From the NCBI RefSeq assembly GCF_947494025.1, contig NZ_CANLTQ010000002.1, positions 434,001 through 498,000 of the forward strand: DNA of 64,000 nt, given 5' to 3'. Made by a program: the position numbers and the translations under genes. The stretch's first letter is position 1. Each line of letters begins with the position of its first letter. This stretch comes from an uncultured Jannaschia sp. GTDB lineage: Bacteria; Pseudomonadota; Alphaproteobacteria; Rhodobacterales; Rhodobacteraceae. This document shows, one piece after another, positions 21,036-29,348 of this stretch. The notes beneath the pieces are model-generated. The model worked only from the letters and a program-made list of their open reading frames with translations. It was not told where the DNA came from and ran no database searches.

Positions 21036-21719
21036 ATGGCCCCGATCGAATTTTATTACTGGCCGACGCCGAACGGCTGGAAGATCTCCATCGCGCTCCA
21101 TGAGTTCGATTTGCCCTACGATCTGCGGCTCGTGGATATCGGTGCGGACGCGCAGTTCGACCCGGCCTTTCTGAAGATCAGCCCCAACAACAAGATCCCC
21201 GCCATCGTCGATCCGGACGGGCCGGACGGCGCGCCGATCCCGATCTTCGAGAGCGGCGCGATCCTGCAATACTTGGCGCGCAAGACCGGGCGCTTCTGTG
21301 GCGAGACGGAACGTGAGCGGATCGCGGTCGACGAATGGCTGATGTGGCAGATGGGCGGGCTCGGGCCGATGGCCGGACAGACGCACCATTTCTTGAAATT
21401 CGCGCGCGAGGACGTTCCTTATGCGAAGGCGCGTTACCGCGCCGAGGTCGCGCGCCTTTACGGCCTGCTCGACCAAAAGCTCAGGGCGAGGCGGTTCGTG
21501 GCGGGCGACGGGTTCACCATCGCCGACATGGCGATCTGGCCCTGGGCCTCGCTCTGGAAGGGTCAGGCGCAGACGCTCGACGACAAGCCGGGGATGGCGC
21601 GCTGGCTGGAGGAGGTCGCCGACCGGCCGGGCGTACGGGCCGGCCGCGCGCTTCGGGCGGATCTGCGGCGCGATCCGACGGCCGCGACCGATTGGCGGGC
21701 AACACTCACGACCGGCTGA
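21036..21719 (+). CDS. glutathione S-transferase
   Basis: 227 residues with an N-terminal thioredoxin-like GST domain (YYWPTPNGWKISIAL, NKIPAIVDPDG, FESGAILQYLARKTG) and an alpha-helical C-terminal domain. The N-terminal Thr-Pro-Asn-Gly and ALHEF context resembles the YghU/YfcG (nu-class) enzymes, which have glutathione disulfide reductase activity. The ATG follows ACGGAGGAACGCC. It is divergent from metZ and probably cytoplasmic. The physiological substrate is not inferable. Confidence 0.9.
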   Translation: MAPIEFYYWPTPNGWKISIALHEFDLPYDLRLVDIGADAQFDPAFLKISPNNKIPAIVDPDGPDGAPIPIFESGAILQYLARKTGRFCGETERERIAVDEWLMWQMGGLGPMAGQTHHFLKFAREDVPYAKARYRAEVARLYGLLDQKLRARRFVAGDGFTIADMAIWPWASLWKGQAQTLDDKPGMARWLEEVADRPGVRAGRALRADLRRDPTAATDWRATLTTG

Positions 21720-21787
21720 GGGTCCGGCACTGGTTTCCCGCGCGGCGTCTGCCATAGGATGGCGCGACAGGATCGAGGAGAAGTTTC

Positions 21788-21883
21788 ATGGGGTCCGACG
21801 GCGTGCGGAAGATCGCCTTCGCGGCGCTCGCGGTGCTGGTGGTGCTGGCCGGCGCGGGCGTGCTCGACGGCGGTGGCCTCTGA
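21788..21883 (+). CDS. 31-residue single-pass membrane peptide
   Basis: An ATG preceded by GAGGAGAAGTTTC opens a 31-codon frame with a charged N-terminus (MGSDGVRK), one hydrophobic helix (about 9-26) and a short Asp/Gly tail ending DGGGL. Its TGA overlaps the ATG of the xpaC-like gene (ATGA overlap read as CTGATGG), so translation is probably coupled. No family is recognised. The strong ribosome-binding site and the junction make it credible despite its size. Confidence 0.6.
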   Translation: MGSDGVRKIAFAALAVLVVLAGAGVLDGGGL

Positions 21884-22764
21884 TGGCGCGACGGTTCGGC
21901 GGACGCTATTCCCCGGGCGGCGGACAGGCCGGGTCGCGTGTGCCCGCCGCGATGCGGCCGCCCCTGCGCGGCCGGGCACGGACGACGTTCCTGATGCTGC
22001 TCGGCGCGATCCCGGTGCTGGCCGCCTTCGGACAGGACGGGCCGGTCGCGATGGCGGGCTGCCTGCTCGCCGGGGCGGCAATCTCCGGCGGCGCCTACCT
22101 CACGCGCGAAGGCCTGCTGGCGGAGGCCCGCTGGAGCGAGCGCCGCATCGCACGCCGGCCCGCGATCCCGCGCAAGGCCTTCGGCGGGGTGGCCGTCGGC
22201 GCAGGCGTCATGCTGGGCGCGATGACGGGGCTGGACGGGCTGCTTCCGGGATTGCTCTACGGGCTGATCGCGGGGGGACTGCACGTCGTGGCCTTCGGTC
22301 CCGACCCGATGCGCGACAAGGGGATGGAGGGCGTCGACACGTTCCAGACCGAGCGCGTCGCCCGCACGATCGAGGAGGCGGAGGTCTACTTGACCGCCAT
22401 GCAGGACGCCGTGCTGCGCGCGAAGGACCGTGATGCGGAAGCCCGCGTGGCCCGCGTGTCGGCCACCGCGCGGGAGATGTTCCGCGTGGTGGAGGACGAT
22501 CCGCGCGACCTGAACGCCGCGCGAAAGTTCCTGTCGGTCTATCTGATGGGTGCGCGCGACGCGACGGCGAAGTTCGCCGATCTCTACGCCGCAACGCGCG
22601 ACCGGCAGGCGAAGGTGGACTATTTCAGCCTTCTCGACGATCTGGAACGTGCGATGGATGCACGTCGCGAAACGTTGTTGATTTCCGACCGGACCGATCT
22701 CGATGTCGAGATCGAGGTGCTTCGGGATCGATTGAAGGCCGACGGCCTGCCAACAGGAGAGTGA
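21883..22764 (+). CDS. XpaC-like membrane protein
   Basis: 293 residues. Two or three hydrophobic helices lie in the first about 130 residues (TTFLMLLGAIPVLAAFG, MAGCLLAGAAISGGAYL, LLPGLLYGLIAGGLHVVAFG). A helical cytoplasmic domain follows, rich in charged residues, with DTFQTERVARTIEEAEVYL and FLSVYLMGARDATAKFADLY. This matches the 5-bromo-4-chloroindolyl phosphate hydrolysis (XpaC) family, which is normally paired with TelA as here. The ATG overlaps the stop of the 31-residue peptide, and telA starts 3 nt after its stop. Molecular function is unknown. Confidence 0.82.
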   Translation: MARRFGGRYSPGGGQAGSRVPAAMRPPLRGRARTTFLMLLGAIPVLAAFGQDGPVAMAGCLLAGAAISGGAYLTREGLLAEARWSERRIARRPAIPRKAFGGVAVGAGVMLGAMTGLDGLLPGLLYGLIAGGLHVVAFGPDPMRDKGMEGVDTFQTERVARTIEEAEVYLTAMQDAVLRAKDRDAEARVARVSATAREMFRVVEDDPRDLNAARKFLSVYLMGARDATAKFADLYAATRDRQAKVDYFSLLDDLERAMDARRETLLISDRTDLDVEIEVLRDRLKADGLPTGE

Positions 22765-22767
22765 GCC

Positions 22768-23961
22768 ATGGACACCGCCACGAGGCAGAAGGCCGCGGAG
22801 ACGGCGACCGAGATCGACGAGGTCTCCACGCTGAGCCTGCCCGAACCTGCGGGCGAGGTCACGTCGCTCGCCACCGCCCCCGAACCCGTCGCCGCCGAGA
22901 TCCGCGCGCGGATGGACCGGCTCGACATGACGAACACGCAGTCGATCATCGAGTTCGGCGCCGGGGCGCAGGCCGAGTTGCAGCAGATCAGCCAGTCGAT
23001 GCTGCAGGACGTCAAGAACAAGGATGTGGGCCCGGCCGGCGACAGCCTGCGCGCCATGGTCTCCACCATCCGCGGCTTCTCGGTGAGCGAGCTCGACGTG
23101 CGCCGCAAACGGTCCTGGTGGGAGAAGCTCGTCGGCCGGGCGGCGCCGTTCTCCAAGTTCGTCGCGCGTTTCGAGGACGTGCAGGCGCAGATCGACAAGG
23201 TGACGGGGGATCTGCTGCGCCACGAACACGTGCTCCTGAAGGACATCAAGTCGCTCGACAAGCTCTACGAGAAGACGCTCGATTTCTACCGCGAGCTCGG
23301 CCTCTACATCGCCGCGGGCGAGGCGAAGCTCGCGGAACTCGACGCCGAGACCATTCCCGCGCAGGAGCGAACCGTCGAGACCCTGCCCGAGGGCGACCGG
23401 ATGATCGCCACGCAGGCGTTGCGCGACCTGCGGTCGGCGCGGGACGACCTGGAGCGGCGGGTCCATGACCTGAAGCTCACCCGGCAGGTCACGATGCAGT
23501 CCCTGCCCTCGATCCGGCTGGTGCAGGAGAACGACAAGTCGCTGGTGACGAAAATCAACTCTACCCTCGTCAACACCGTCCCGCTCTGGGAGACGCAGCT
23601 GGCGCAGGCGGTCACGATCCAGCGCTCGCGCGAGGCCGCGGAGGCGGTGCGCGATGCGAACGACCTGACGAACGAGTTGCTGACGGCGAACGCGAAGAAC
23701 CTGCGCGATGCCAACAAGATCGTCCGCACCGAGACGGAGCGCGGCGTCTTCGACATCGAGGCCGTGCGGCGGGCGAACGACGACCTCGTGGCGACCATCA
23801 ACGAAAGCCTGCAGATCGCCGACGAGGGCAAGGCCAAGCGGGCCGAGGCCGAACGGGAGATGCAGCGGATGGAGGCGGAGCTGCGCGAGACGCTCGCCTC
23901 CGCCAGCGCCCGCCGCGACGGGGTCGGCACCAATGCCGGCAACTCGGTTCCGAACGGCTGA
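22768..23961 (+). CDS. telA: TelA-family toxic anion resistance protein
   Basis: 397 residues, soluble and mostly alpha-helical. TelA hallmarks are FGAGAQAELQQISQSML near 63-79, FFxKFV-like APFSKFVARFEDVQAQID, and LPSIRLVQENDKSLVTKINS followed by TVPLWETQLAQAV. The C-terminus is a long coiled coil with AKRAEAEREMQRMEAEL. The family was named for tellurite resistance and is linked to cell-envelope stress. It is preceded by the XpaC partner and followed at 4 nt by a lipoprotein gene. Confidence 0.93.
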   Translation: MDTATRQKAAETATEIDEVSTLSLPEPAGEVTSLATAPEPVAAEIRARMDRLDMTNTQSIIEFGAGAQAELQQISQSMLQDVKNKDVGPAGDSLRAMVSTIRGFSVSELDVRRKRSWWEKLVGRAAPFSKFVARFEDVQAQIDKVTGDLLRHEHVLLKDIKSLDKLYEKTLDFYRELGLYIAAGEAKLAELDAETIPAQERTVETLPEGDRMIATQALRDLRSARDDLERRVHDLKLTRQVTMQSLPSIRLVQENDKSLVTKINSTLVNTVPLWETQLAQAVTIQRSREAAEAVRDANDLTNELLTANAKNLRDANKIVRTETERGVFDIEAVRRANDDLVATINESLQIADEGKAKRAEAEREMQRMEAELRETLASASARRDGVGTNAGNSVPNG

Positions 23962-23965
23962 GCGG

Positions 23966-24913
23966 ATGCGCGCCGCCTTTCTCCTTCCCGTCGCCCTGAC
24001 GCTCGCCGCCTGCCAGCCGATGTCGCCGGAGCCGGTCGAGCCGTCGCCGATCCCGAAGACGCGCCCCGCCCGGCCGCCGGCGCCGTCGGGGGCCGTCTCC
24101 GCGGAAAGCCGGGACGCGCGGGCATTCTATGCCAACCTTCAGGGACGTCTGCTTTCGCAGGGTCTGCTCAAGCGCGACGGCGGACCGGATGCCGAGACCT
24201 TCGATGCCGCGCAGCTCGCGCGCAACTTCGAGCGCATCGCGCTGTTCTCCGAATACGCGGAGACGGAAACCGGGTTCGTGCCGCGACAAAGCCGGGCGCA
24301 GCTTCGCCGCTGGGAAGGGCCGGTGCGGGTGGAGCTGCATTTCGGCCCGTCCGTTCCCGAGGCCACGCGCCGGACGGATCGCGTCCGGGTGCAAAGCTAT
24401 CTGGAGCGCCTGGCCCGCCTGACGGATCACCCGATCGATCTTGTGGAGACGGGCGGGAACTTCCACGTCTTCGTGGCCTCCGTGGACGAGCAGCGCGCGC
24501 TCGGCCCCGCCATCGCGGCCGCGGAGCCGGGCCTCGCGCGGACCACGATCCGGGAAATCGCGCGGCTCGACTGGACGACCTATTGCGCCGTCTACGCCTC
24601 CTCCGCGTCGGAGCGGCCGAACGCCTACGTCTCGGCCATCGCCTTCGTGCGGTCGGAACATCCCGACCTGTTCCGCCAGTCCTGCTACCACGAGGAAATC
24701 GCGCAGGGGCTGGGCCTCGCCAACGACAGCTTCGACGTCAATCCGTCGATCTTCAACGACGACGAGGAATACGCCCTGCTCACCCGGCAGGACGAGCTCC
24801 TGCTGCGGATGCTCTACGATCCCCGCCTCGAGGTCGGAATGGCCGCGGAGGAGGCCCGCCCCCTTATCCGCCGCATCGCCGCCGAACTGCGCCCCGAGGA
24901 CGCCCCGGTCTGA
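23966..24913 (+). CDS. DUF2927-family lipoprotein
   Basis: 315 residues. The lipobox LTLAAC gives lipidation at Cys17, followed by a Pro-rich linker (about 20-50). The DUF2927 body has ARNFERIALFSEY, DHPIDLVETGGNFHVFV and SCYHEEIAQGLGLANDS; the last, HEExxxxLGL, looks like a degenerate zincin-type HExxH region but lacks the second His. The chain is exported and membrane-anchored. It starts 4 nt after telA and belongs to the same operon. Function is unknown. Confidence 0.8.
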   Translation: MRAAFLLPVALTLAACQPMSPEPVEPSPIPKTRPARPPAPSGAVSAESRDARAFYANLQGRLLSQGLLKRDGGPDAETFDAAQLARNFERIALFSEYAETETGFVPRQSRAQLRRWEGPVRVELHFGPSVPEATRRTDRVRVQSYLERLARLTDHPIDLVETGGNFHVFVASVDEQRALGPAIAAAEPGLARTTIREIARLDWTTYCAVYASSASERPNAYVSAIAFVRSEHPDLFRQSCYHEEIAQGLGLANDSFDVNPSIFNDDEEYALLTRQDELLLRMLYDPRLEVGMAAEEARPLIRRIAAELRPEDAPV

Positions 24914-24939
24914 CGCCGCCCCCCGATCAGGAGACGCCC

Positions 24940-26058
24940 ATGCCCATCTTCGACTTCCTTTCCGGCCAGTTCGTCGACGTCATCGAATGGACGGACGGCA
25001 CGCGCGACACACTGGTCCACCGGTTCGAGCGCTACGGCCACGAGATCAAGTACGGCGCCAAGCTCACGGTGCGCGAGGGCCAGGCGGCGGTCTTCGTGCA
25101 CGAAGGGCAGCTCGCCGACGTGTTCATGCCCGGGCTCTACATGCTCGAAACGAACAACATGCCGGTGATGACCACGCTACAGCATTGGGATCACGGCTTC
25201 CGCTCGCCCTTCAAGTCGGAGATCTACTTCGTCTCGACCACGCGGATGACGGACCTGAAATGGGGCACCAAGAACCCGGTCACGCTGCGCGACCCCGAGT
25301 TCGGGCCGGTCCGCCTGCGCGCCTTCGGCAGCTACGCGATCAAGGTCAGCGATCCGGGGCGGTTCCTCACGGAGATCGTGGGAACCGACGGCGAGTTCAC
25401 CCGCGACGAGATCCAGTTCCAGATCCGCAACATGATCGTGCAGGCCGCCTCGCGCGCGCTGGCATCGAGCCGGATCCCGGTCCTCGACATGGCGGCCAAC
25501 ACCGACGAGCTGGGCCGGATCGTGGCTGAGCAGATCTCGGCCACGACGGCCGAATACGGGATCACGGTGCCCGAGCTCTATGTCGAGAACATCTCGCTGC
25601 CGCCCGCCGTGGAAGCCGCGCTCGACAAGCGCACGTCGATGGGCGTGCTGGGTGATCTGGAGAAGTACCGCCATTTCGCCGCCTCCGAGGCGATGCAGAA
25701 CGCGGCCACAACGCCCGGCTCCGGCATGGGAATGGGGCTCGGCGCAGGCATGGGCATGGCGATGGGCAGCATGATGGCGCCCGGCCCCTGGGGTCCGCGT
25801 CCCGCCGGGGCGCAAGCGTCGCAGGCCGCGCCGCCCCCTCCGCCCCCGGTCGAGCATGTCTGGCACGTCGCGAAGGGCGGCGCGACGAGCGGGCCGTTCT
25901 CCAAGGCGCGTCTGGGCCGCATGGTCGCGGAGGGCGAGGTCGCGCGCGAGACCTATGTCTGGACGCAGGGGCAGGACGGCTGGCAGAAGGCGGAGGACGT
26001 GGCGGAGCTAGCGCAGCTCTTCACCGTGATGCCCCCGCCACCGCCGCCGGGCTCGTGA
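24940..26058 (+). CDS. SPFH/virion-core-like protein with C-terminal GYF_2 domain
   Basis: 372 residues. The N-terminal 250 form an SPFH/band-7-like domain of the YdjI type: FVDVIEWTDG, REGQAAVFVHEGQLADVFMPG, TTRMTDLKWGTKNPV and a late EYGITVPELYVENISLP. A Gly/Met-rich linker (about 262-285) and a polyproline run connect to a GYF_2 (DUF4339) domain, WHVAKGGATSGPFS to QDGWQKAEDVAEL. It ends in PPPPPPGS. No membrane helix is evident, so membrane association is likely peripheral. It lies 26 nt after the lipoprotein gene. Confidence 0.86.
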   Translation: MPIFDFLSGQFVDVIEWTDGTRDTLVHRFERYGHEIKYGAKLTVREGQAAVFVHEGQLADVFMPGLYMLETNNMPVMTTLQHWDHGFRSPFKSEIYFVSTTRMTDLKWGTKNPVTLRDPEFGPVRLRAFGSYAIKVSDPGRFLTEIVGTDGEFTRDEIQFQIRNMIVQAASRALASSRIPVLDMAANTDELGRIVAEQISATTAEYGITVPELYVENISLPPAVEAALDKRTSMGVLGDLEKYRHFAASEAMQNAATTPGSGMGMGLGAGMGMAMGSMMAPGPWGPRPAGAQASQAAPPPPPPVEHVWHVAKGGATSGPFSKARLGRMVAEGEVARETYVWTQGQDGWQKAEDVAELAQLFTVMPPPPPPGS

Positions 26059-26104
26059 CGGCAAGCCGCGAAACTTCGTGGCACCCGTCGCCGTGTCTGG
26101 GACC

Positions 26105-26728
26105 ATGAGCGACACGTCCGGCCTCCCTGCCCTCCGCCCCGCGCCGCGCCGGCCGGCGATCCCCCGGCCACGCGTGGACGCGGTTCGCCGGTTGCTGCCT
26201 GCCCGGCGCACGTATCTGAAGGCGCTGCACGGGGCGATGATCCCGCTGACCGGCTGGTTCATGATCGCCACGCCAGATTTCGTGCGGGGCCTGTTCGGGC
26301 CGAAGGGCGCAGCGATAAATTCCGACATCGCGCTCGTCTTCGTGGCGCTGGCACTTCTGTGGTCGGGAGACTATTTCGCGCGCGGCCTCGCGGGACGGCC
26401 CGGGCCGAAGCTTCCGTCGCACCTCCGGACGTTCCACCGCCGCCTGCACAAGACGCTTGTTTGGCTCCTGTTCCTCGTCCCGGTGGGCGGGTTCCTTCTT
26501 GGCCTGACCTCGGAGCGCCTGCTGCTGGCCGGCGGCTGGCTGCCCATCGCGCCGCCGCTCGGGCTCGCGCGGGCGAACGACGTGATGGGCCTCCTGCATC
26601 GGGTCGAATTCTACGCGCTCGGTGCGCTCGTCGTCCTCCACGCCGCGTTCCACGTGTGGCGGCATGTCCGCCTGCGGGACAACGCGCTGCGCATCATGGC
26701 TCCGAAAGTGCTTCATCGCTTTCTTTGA
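26105..26728 (+). CDS. cytochrome b561-like four-helix membrane protein
   Basis: 207 residues with four predicted helices: LKALHGAMIPLTGWFMI, IALVFVALALLWSG, LVWLLFLVPVGGFLLGL and VEFYALGALVVLHAAFHV. Histidines in helix 1 (LHG), in FHRRLHK before helix 3, and in helix 4 (LLHR, VLHAAFHVWRH) could bind two b-type hemes, as in the cytochrome b/b6 and b561 superfamily. The first ATG with a family-like N-terminus is used. It is probably an electron carrier in the inner membrane; its partner is unknown. Confidence 0.75.
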   Translation: MSDTSGLPALRPAPRRPAIPRPRVDAVRRLLPARRTYLKALHGAMIPLTGWFMIATPDFVRGLFGPKGAAINSDIALVFVALALLWSGDYFARGLAGRPGPKLPSHLRTFHRRLHKTLVWLLFLVPVGGFLLGLTSERLLLAGGWLPIAPPLGLARANDVMGLLHRVEFYALGALVVLHAAFHVWRHVRLRDNALRIMAPKVLHRFL

Positions 26729-26829
26729 GCTCGCTTGCCAAGGCCGCCCCGGAGCGGCAGAGAGAGGCCGATGGCCCTGCCCGAGACACCGACTTGCGCG
26801 ACGATGCGCGTTTCCGGCCGACCGGCGCC

Positions 26830-27960
26830 GTGAAGGTTCCCGTCGTCCCCCGCCGCGATCCGGAGCGACCGCGCGAGATCCCGAAGACCGAGGATCACCG
26901 CTTTCCCTGCGAGAATTGCGGCGGCGACATGCGCTTCGAGCCGGCCGCCGGGCGCATGGTCTGCGACCATTGCGGCAACAGCGTCGACGTCGCGCCCGCC
27001 CGCGCCCCGATCCGGGAGATCGACATCCGCGAAGGGCTGCGGGACGACGCCGGCGGCGCCGAGCAGGAGGAGACGCGCGTCCTCGATTGCCCGAATTGCG
27101 GCGCGCAGGTCGAGTTCGACCCGGACTTCCACGCCGCCGAATGCCCGTTCTGCGCCACGCCGGTCGTGACCGGGACGGGCGTGAACCGGCATATCAAACC
27201 CGGCGCCGTCCTGCCCTTCGCGCTGGAGGAGCCGCAGGCGCACGAGGCGATGAACCGATGGCTCGGCTCGCTCTGGTTCGCGCCGAACGGGCTGCGGCGC
27301 TACGCCCGCAAGGGCCGGAAGATGTCCGGCATCTATGTGCCCTTCTGGACCTTCGACGCGCAGACCGAGACGGCCTATTCCGGCCAGCGCGGCGACACCT
27401 ACTTCGTCCGCCGCACCGTGATGCGCGACGGCAAGCCCGTCGTGGTGCAGGTGCCCAAGATCCGCTGGACGCCGCGCCGGGGCCGGGTCCGGCGGTTCTT
27501 CGACGACGTGGTGGTGCTGGCGTCGAAATCCCTGCCGAAAAGCCATACCGACGCGCTCGAACCGTGGGACCTGTCGGGGCTTTCCCCCTATGCGCCGCAA
27601 TTTCTCGCGGGCTTCCGGGCCGAGGCCTATCAGGTGGAGCTCGAGAAGGGGTTCCGCGAGGCACGGGTGCGGATGGACGCGGTGATCGCCCGCGACGTGC
27701 GGATGGATATCGGCGGCGACCAGCAACGCATTACCTCGCTTGACACGGCCATCTCCGACGTGACCTTCAAGCATGTCCTGCTGCCGGTCTGGATCGCGGC
27801 TTACAAGTATCGCGGCGAGACCTTCCGCTTCGTCGTCAACGGCCAGACCGGCCGCGTGCAGGGCGAACGGCCCTATTCGGCGATCAAGATCGCGATCGCG
27901 GTGATCCTCGGCTTGATCCTCGCCGCCATCGCGGGCTTCATCGTCAGCCAGACGCAATGA
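26830..27960 (+). CDS. zinc-ribbon (TFIIB-type) membrane protein, YdjG-like
   Basis: 376 residues with a GTG start reading (M)KVPVVPRRDP; a TTG 36 nt upstream is an alternative and neither has a strong ribosome-binding site. Two zinc ribbons are visible: CENCGG...CDHCGN (about 26-45) and CPNCGA...CPFCAT (about 86-107). A beta-rich body follows (SGIYVPFWTFDAQTE, KHVLLPVWIAAYKYRG), and one C-terminal helix (IKIAIAVILGLILAAIAGFIV). These proteins are sometimes mislabelled primosomal protein N'. In Bacillus a zinc-ribbon protein of this kind (YdjG) works with an SPFH protein (YdjI), the same combination seen here. Confidence 0.8.
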   Translation: MKVPVVPRRDPERPREIPKTEDHRFPCENCGGDMRFEPAAGRMVCDHCGNSVDVAPARAPIREIDIREGLRDDAGGAEQEETRVLDCPNCGAQVEFDPDFHAAECPFCATPVVTGTGVNRHIKPGAVLPFALEEPQAHEAMNRWLGSLWFAPNGLRRYARKGRKMSGIYVPFWTFDAQTETAYSGQRGDTYFVRRTVMRDGKPVVVQVPKIRWTPRRGRVRRFFDDVVVLASKSLPKSHTDALEPWDLSGLSPYAPQFLAGFRAEAYQVELEKGFREARVRMDAVIARDVRMDIGGDQQRITSLDTAISDVTFKHVLLPVWIAAYKYRGETFRFVVNGQTGRVQGERPYSAIKIAIAVILGLILAAIAGFIVSQTQ

Positions 27961-27973
27961 CCGGAGATGCGCG

Positions 27974-28861
27974 ATGATCCTGTGCGCGGGCGAAGCCCTG
28001 ATCGACATGCTGCCGCGCGAGACGGCCGACGGGCCGGGCTTCTATCCGGCCACCGGCGGCGCGGTGTTCAACACGGCGATCGCGCTCGGCCGGCTCGGCG
28101 CGCCGGTGGCGTTCCATTGCGGGCTGTCCTCGGACCTGTTCGGAGCCCGCCTCGCCGACGCCCTCGCGGCTTCGGGGGTGGAGAATCGCGCGGCGATCTC
28201 GGACCGTCCGACCACGCTCGCCTTCGTGACGCTGACCGACGGGCATGCCGAATACGCCTTCTACGACGAGGGCACGGCGGGGCGGATGCTGGCCCCCGCC
28301 GACGCGCCCGACATGAACGGGGTCGAGGCGCTGTTCCTCGGGGGCATCTCGCTGGCCGTGGAGCCTTGCGCGAAAGCCTACGAGGCGCTGGCGCTCGCGC
28401 ACCGGGAACTGCCGATCATGATCGACCCGAACATCCGTCCGGGCTTCGCCCGCGACGAGGCGGCGTTCCGCGCCCGGCTCGACCAGCTCCTCGCCGTGGC
28501 CGACATCGTGAAGCTCTCGGACGAGGACATGCGCTGGCTCGGCATGGATGCGACGGAGGTGCTTGCGCGGGGGCCAAAGGTGCTCTGCCTGACCGAGGGC
28601 GAACGCGGCGTGCGCGCGATCACGACGGAGGGGGAGATCGCGGTGCCGGCCCGCCGGGTCGAGGTGGTGGATACGGTGGGCGCGGGCGACACGTTCAACG
28701 CGGGGTTCATGGCCGGGCTGCACGACGCCGGCGCGCTCGTCACCGGCACGCCGCCCGAGGCCGCGCTGCGCGCCGCGCTGGAGCTCGGCGTCGCCGCGGC
28801 GACCGTCACCGTGAGTCGTGCCGGCGCCAACCCGCCGCGGCGGGACGAGCTCGGGGCATGA
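27974..28861 (+). CDS. PfkB-family sugar kinase, probably fructokinase
   Basis: 295 residues. The PfkB N-terminal [13 protein letters not shown] and [15 protein letters not shown] are present, as is the C-terminal signature [17 protein letters not shown] with the catalytic base Asp near residue 239. It phosphorylates a monosaccharide in the cytoplasm. Fructose is the best guess from overall resemblance to fructokinases, but specificity is not certain. The stop overlaps the dtd ATG (ATGA). Confidence 0.9.
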   Translation: MILCAGEALIDMLPRETADGPGFYPATGGAVFNTAIALGRLGAPVAFHCGLSSDLFGARLADALAASGVENRAAISDRPTTLAFVTLTDGHAEYAFYDEGTAGRMLAPADAPDMNGVEALFLGGISLAVEPCAKAYEALALAHRELPIMIDPNIRPGFARDEAAFRARLDQLLAVADIVKLSDEDMRWLGMDATEVLARGPKVLCLTEGERGVRAITTEGEIAVPARRVEVVDTVGAGDTFNAGFMAGLHDAGALVTGTPPEAALRAALELGVAAATVTVSRAGANPPRRDELGA

Positions 28862-29295
28862 AGGCCGTCGTCCAGCGCGTCGCGGAGGCCCGGGTCGAGA
28901 TCGACGGCGAGGTCGTCGGCCGCTGTGGCCGGGGGCTCATGATCCTCGTCTGCGCGATGGGAGGCGACACGGAGGCGAACGCGGAGGCGCTTGCGGCGCG
29001 GATCGCGAAGCTGCGCGTGTTCCGCGACGACAGCGGGCGAATGAACCGCTCCATCCTGGACACGCAAGGCGCGGCGCTCGTCGTCAGCCAGTTCACGCTG
29101 GCCGCCGACACGTCGCGCGGCAATCGTCCGGGTTTCGCTGCCGCAGCGCCGCCGGAGACGGGCGAACGGCTTTACGAACACTTCGTCGCCGCGCTCCGGG
29201 CGGGGGGCGTGCCCGCCGAGACCGGCCGCTTCGGCGCGGATATGGCGGTGCATCTGATCAATGACGGGCCGGTGACGATCCCGTTGGAACGCTGA
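28858..29295 (+). CDS. dtd: D-aminoacyl-tRNA deacylase
   Basis: 145 residues, the standard size. It hydrolyses D-amino acids, and glycine from mischarged tRNA-Ala, off tRNAs. [21 protein letters not shown], the catalytic [17 protein letters not shown] and the C-terminal NDGPVTIPL with the cis Gly-Pro motif are all intact. It is translationally coupled to the upstream sugar kinase. Confidence 0.97.
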   Translation: MKAVVQRVAEARVEIDGEVVGRCGRGLMILVCAMGGDTEANAEALAARIAKLRVFRDDSGRMNRSILDTQGAALVVSQFTLAADTSRGNRPGFAAAAPPETGERLYEHFVAALRAGGVPAETGRFGADMAVHLINDGPVTIPLER

Positions 29296-29348
29296 TGGAC
29301 GCGCCGCGCCTGCCGGCGTAGCAAGACGGCGTCCATACGAGGTCCGTC

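Noticed and set aside
26059-26104. ATG at 26078 as start of the cytochrome b-like gene
   Set aside because: It adds nine residues without a ribosome-binding site; the ATG at 26105 is equally supported and closer to the first helix.
26771-26833. Short ORF before the zinc-ribbon gene as a firm CDS
   Set aside because: Only 20 codons and no family; kept as a finding rather than a feature.
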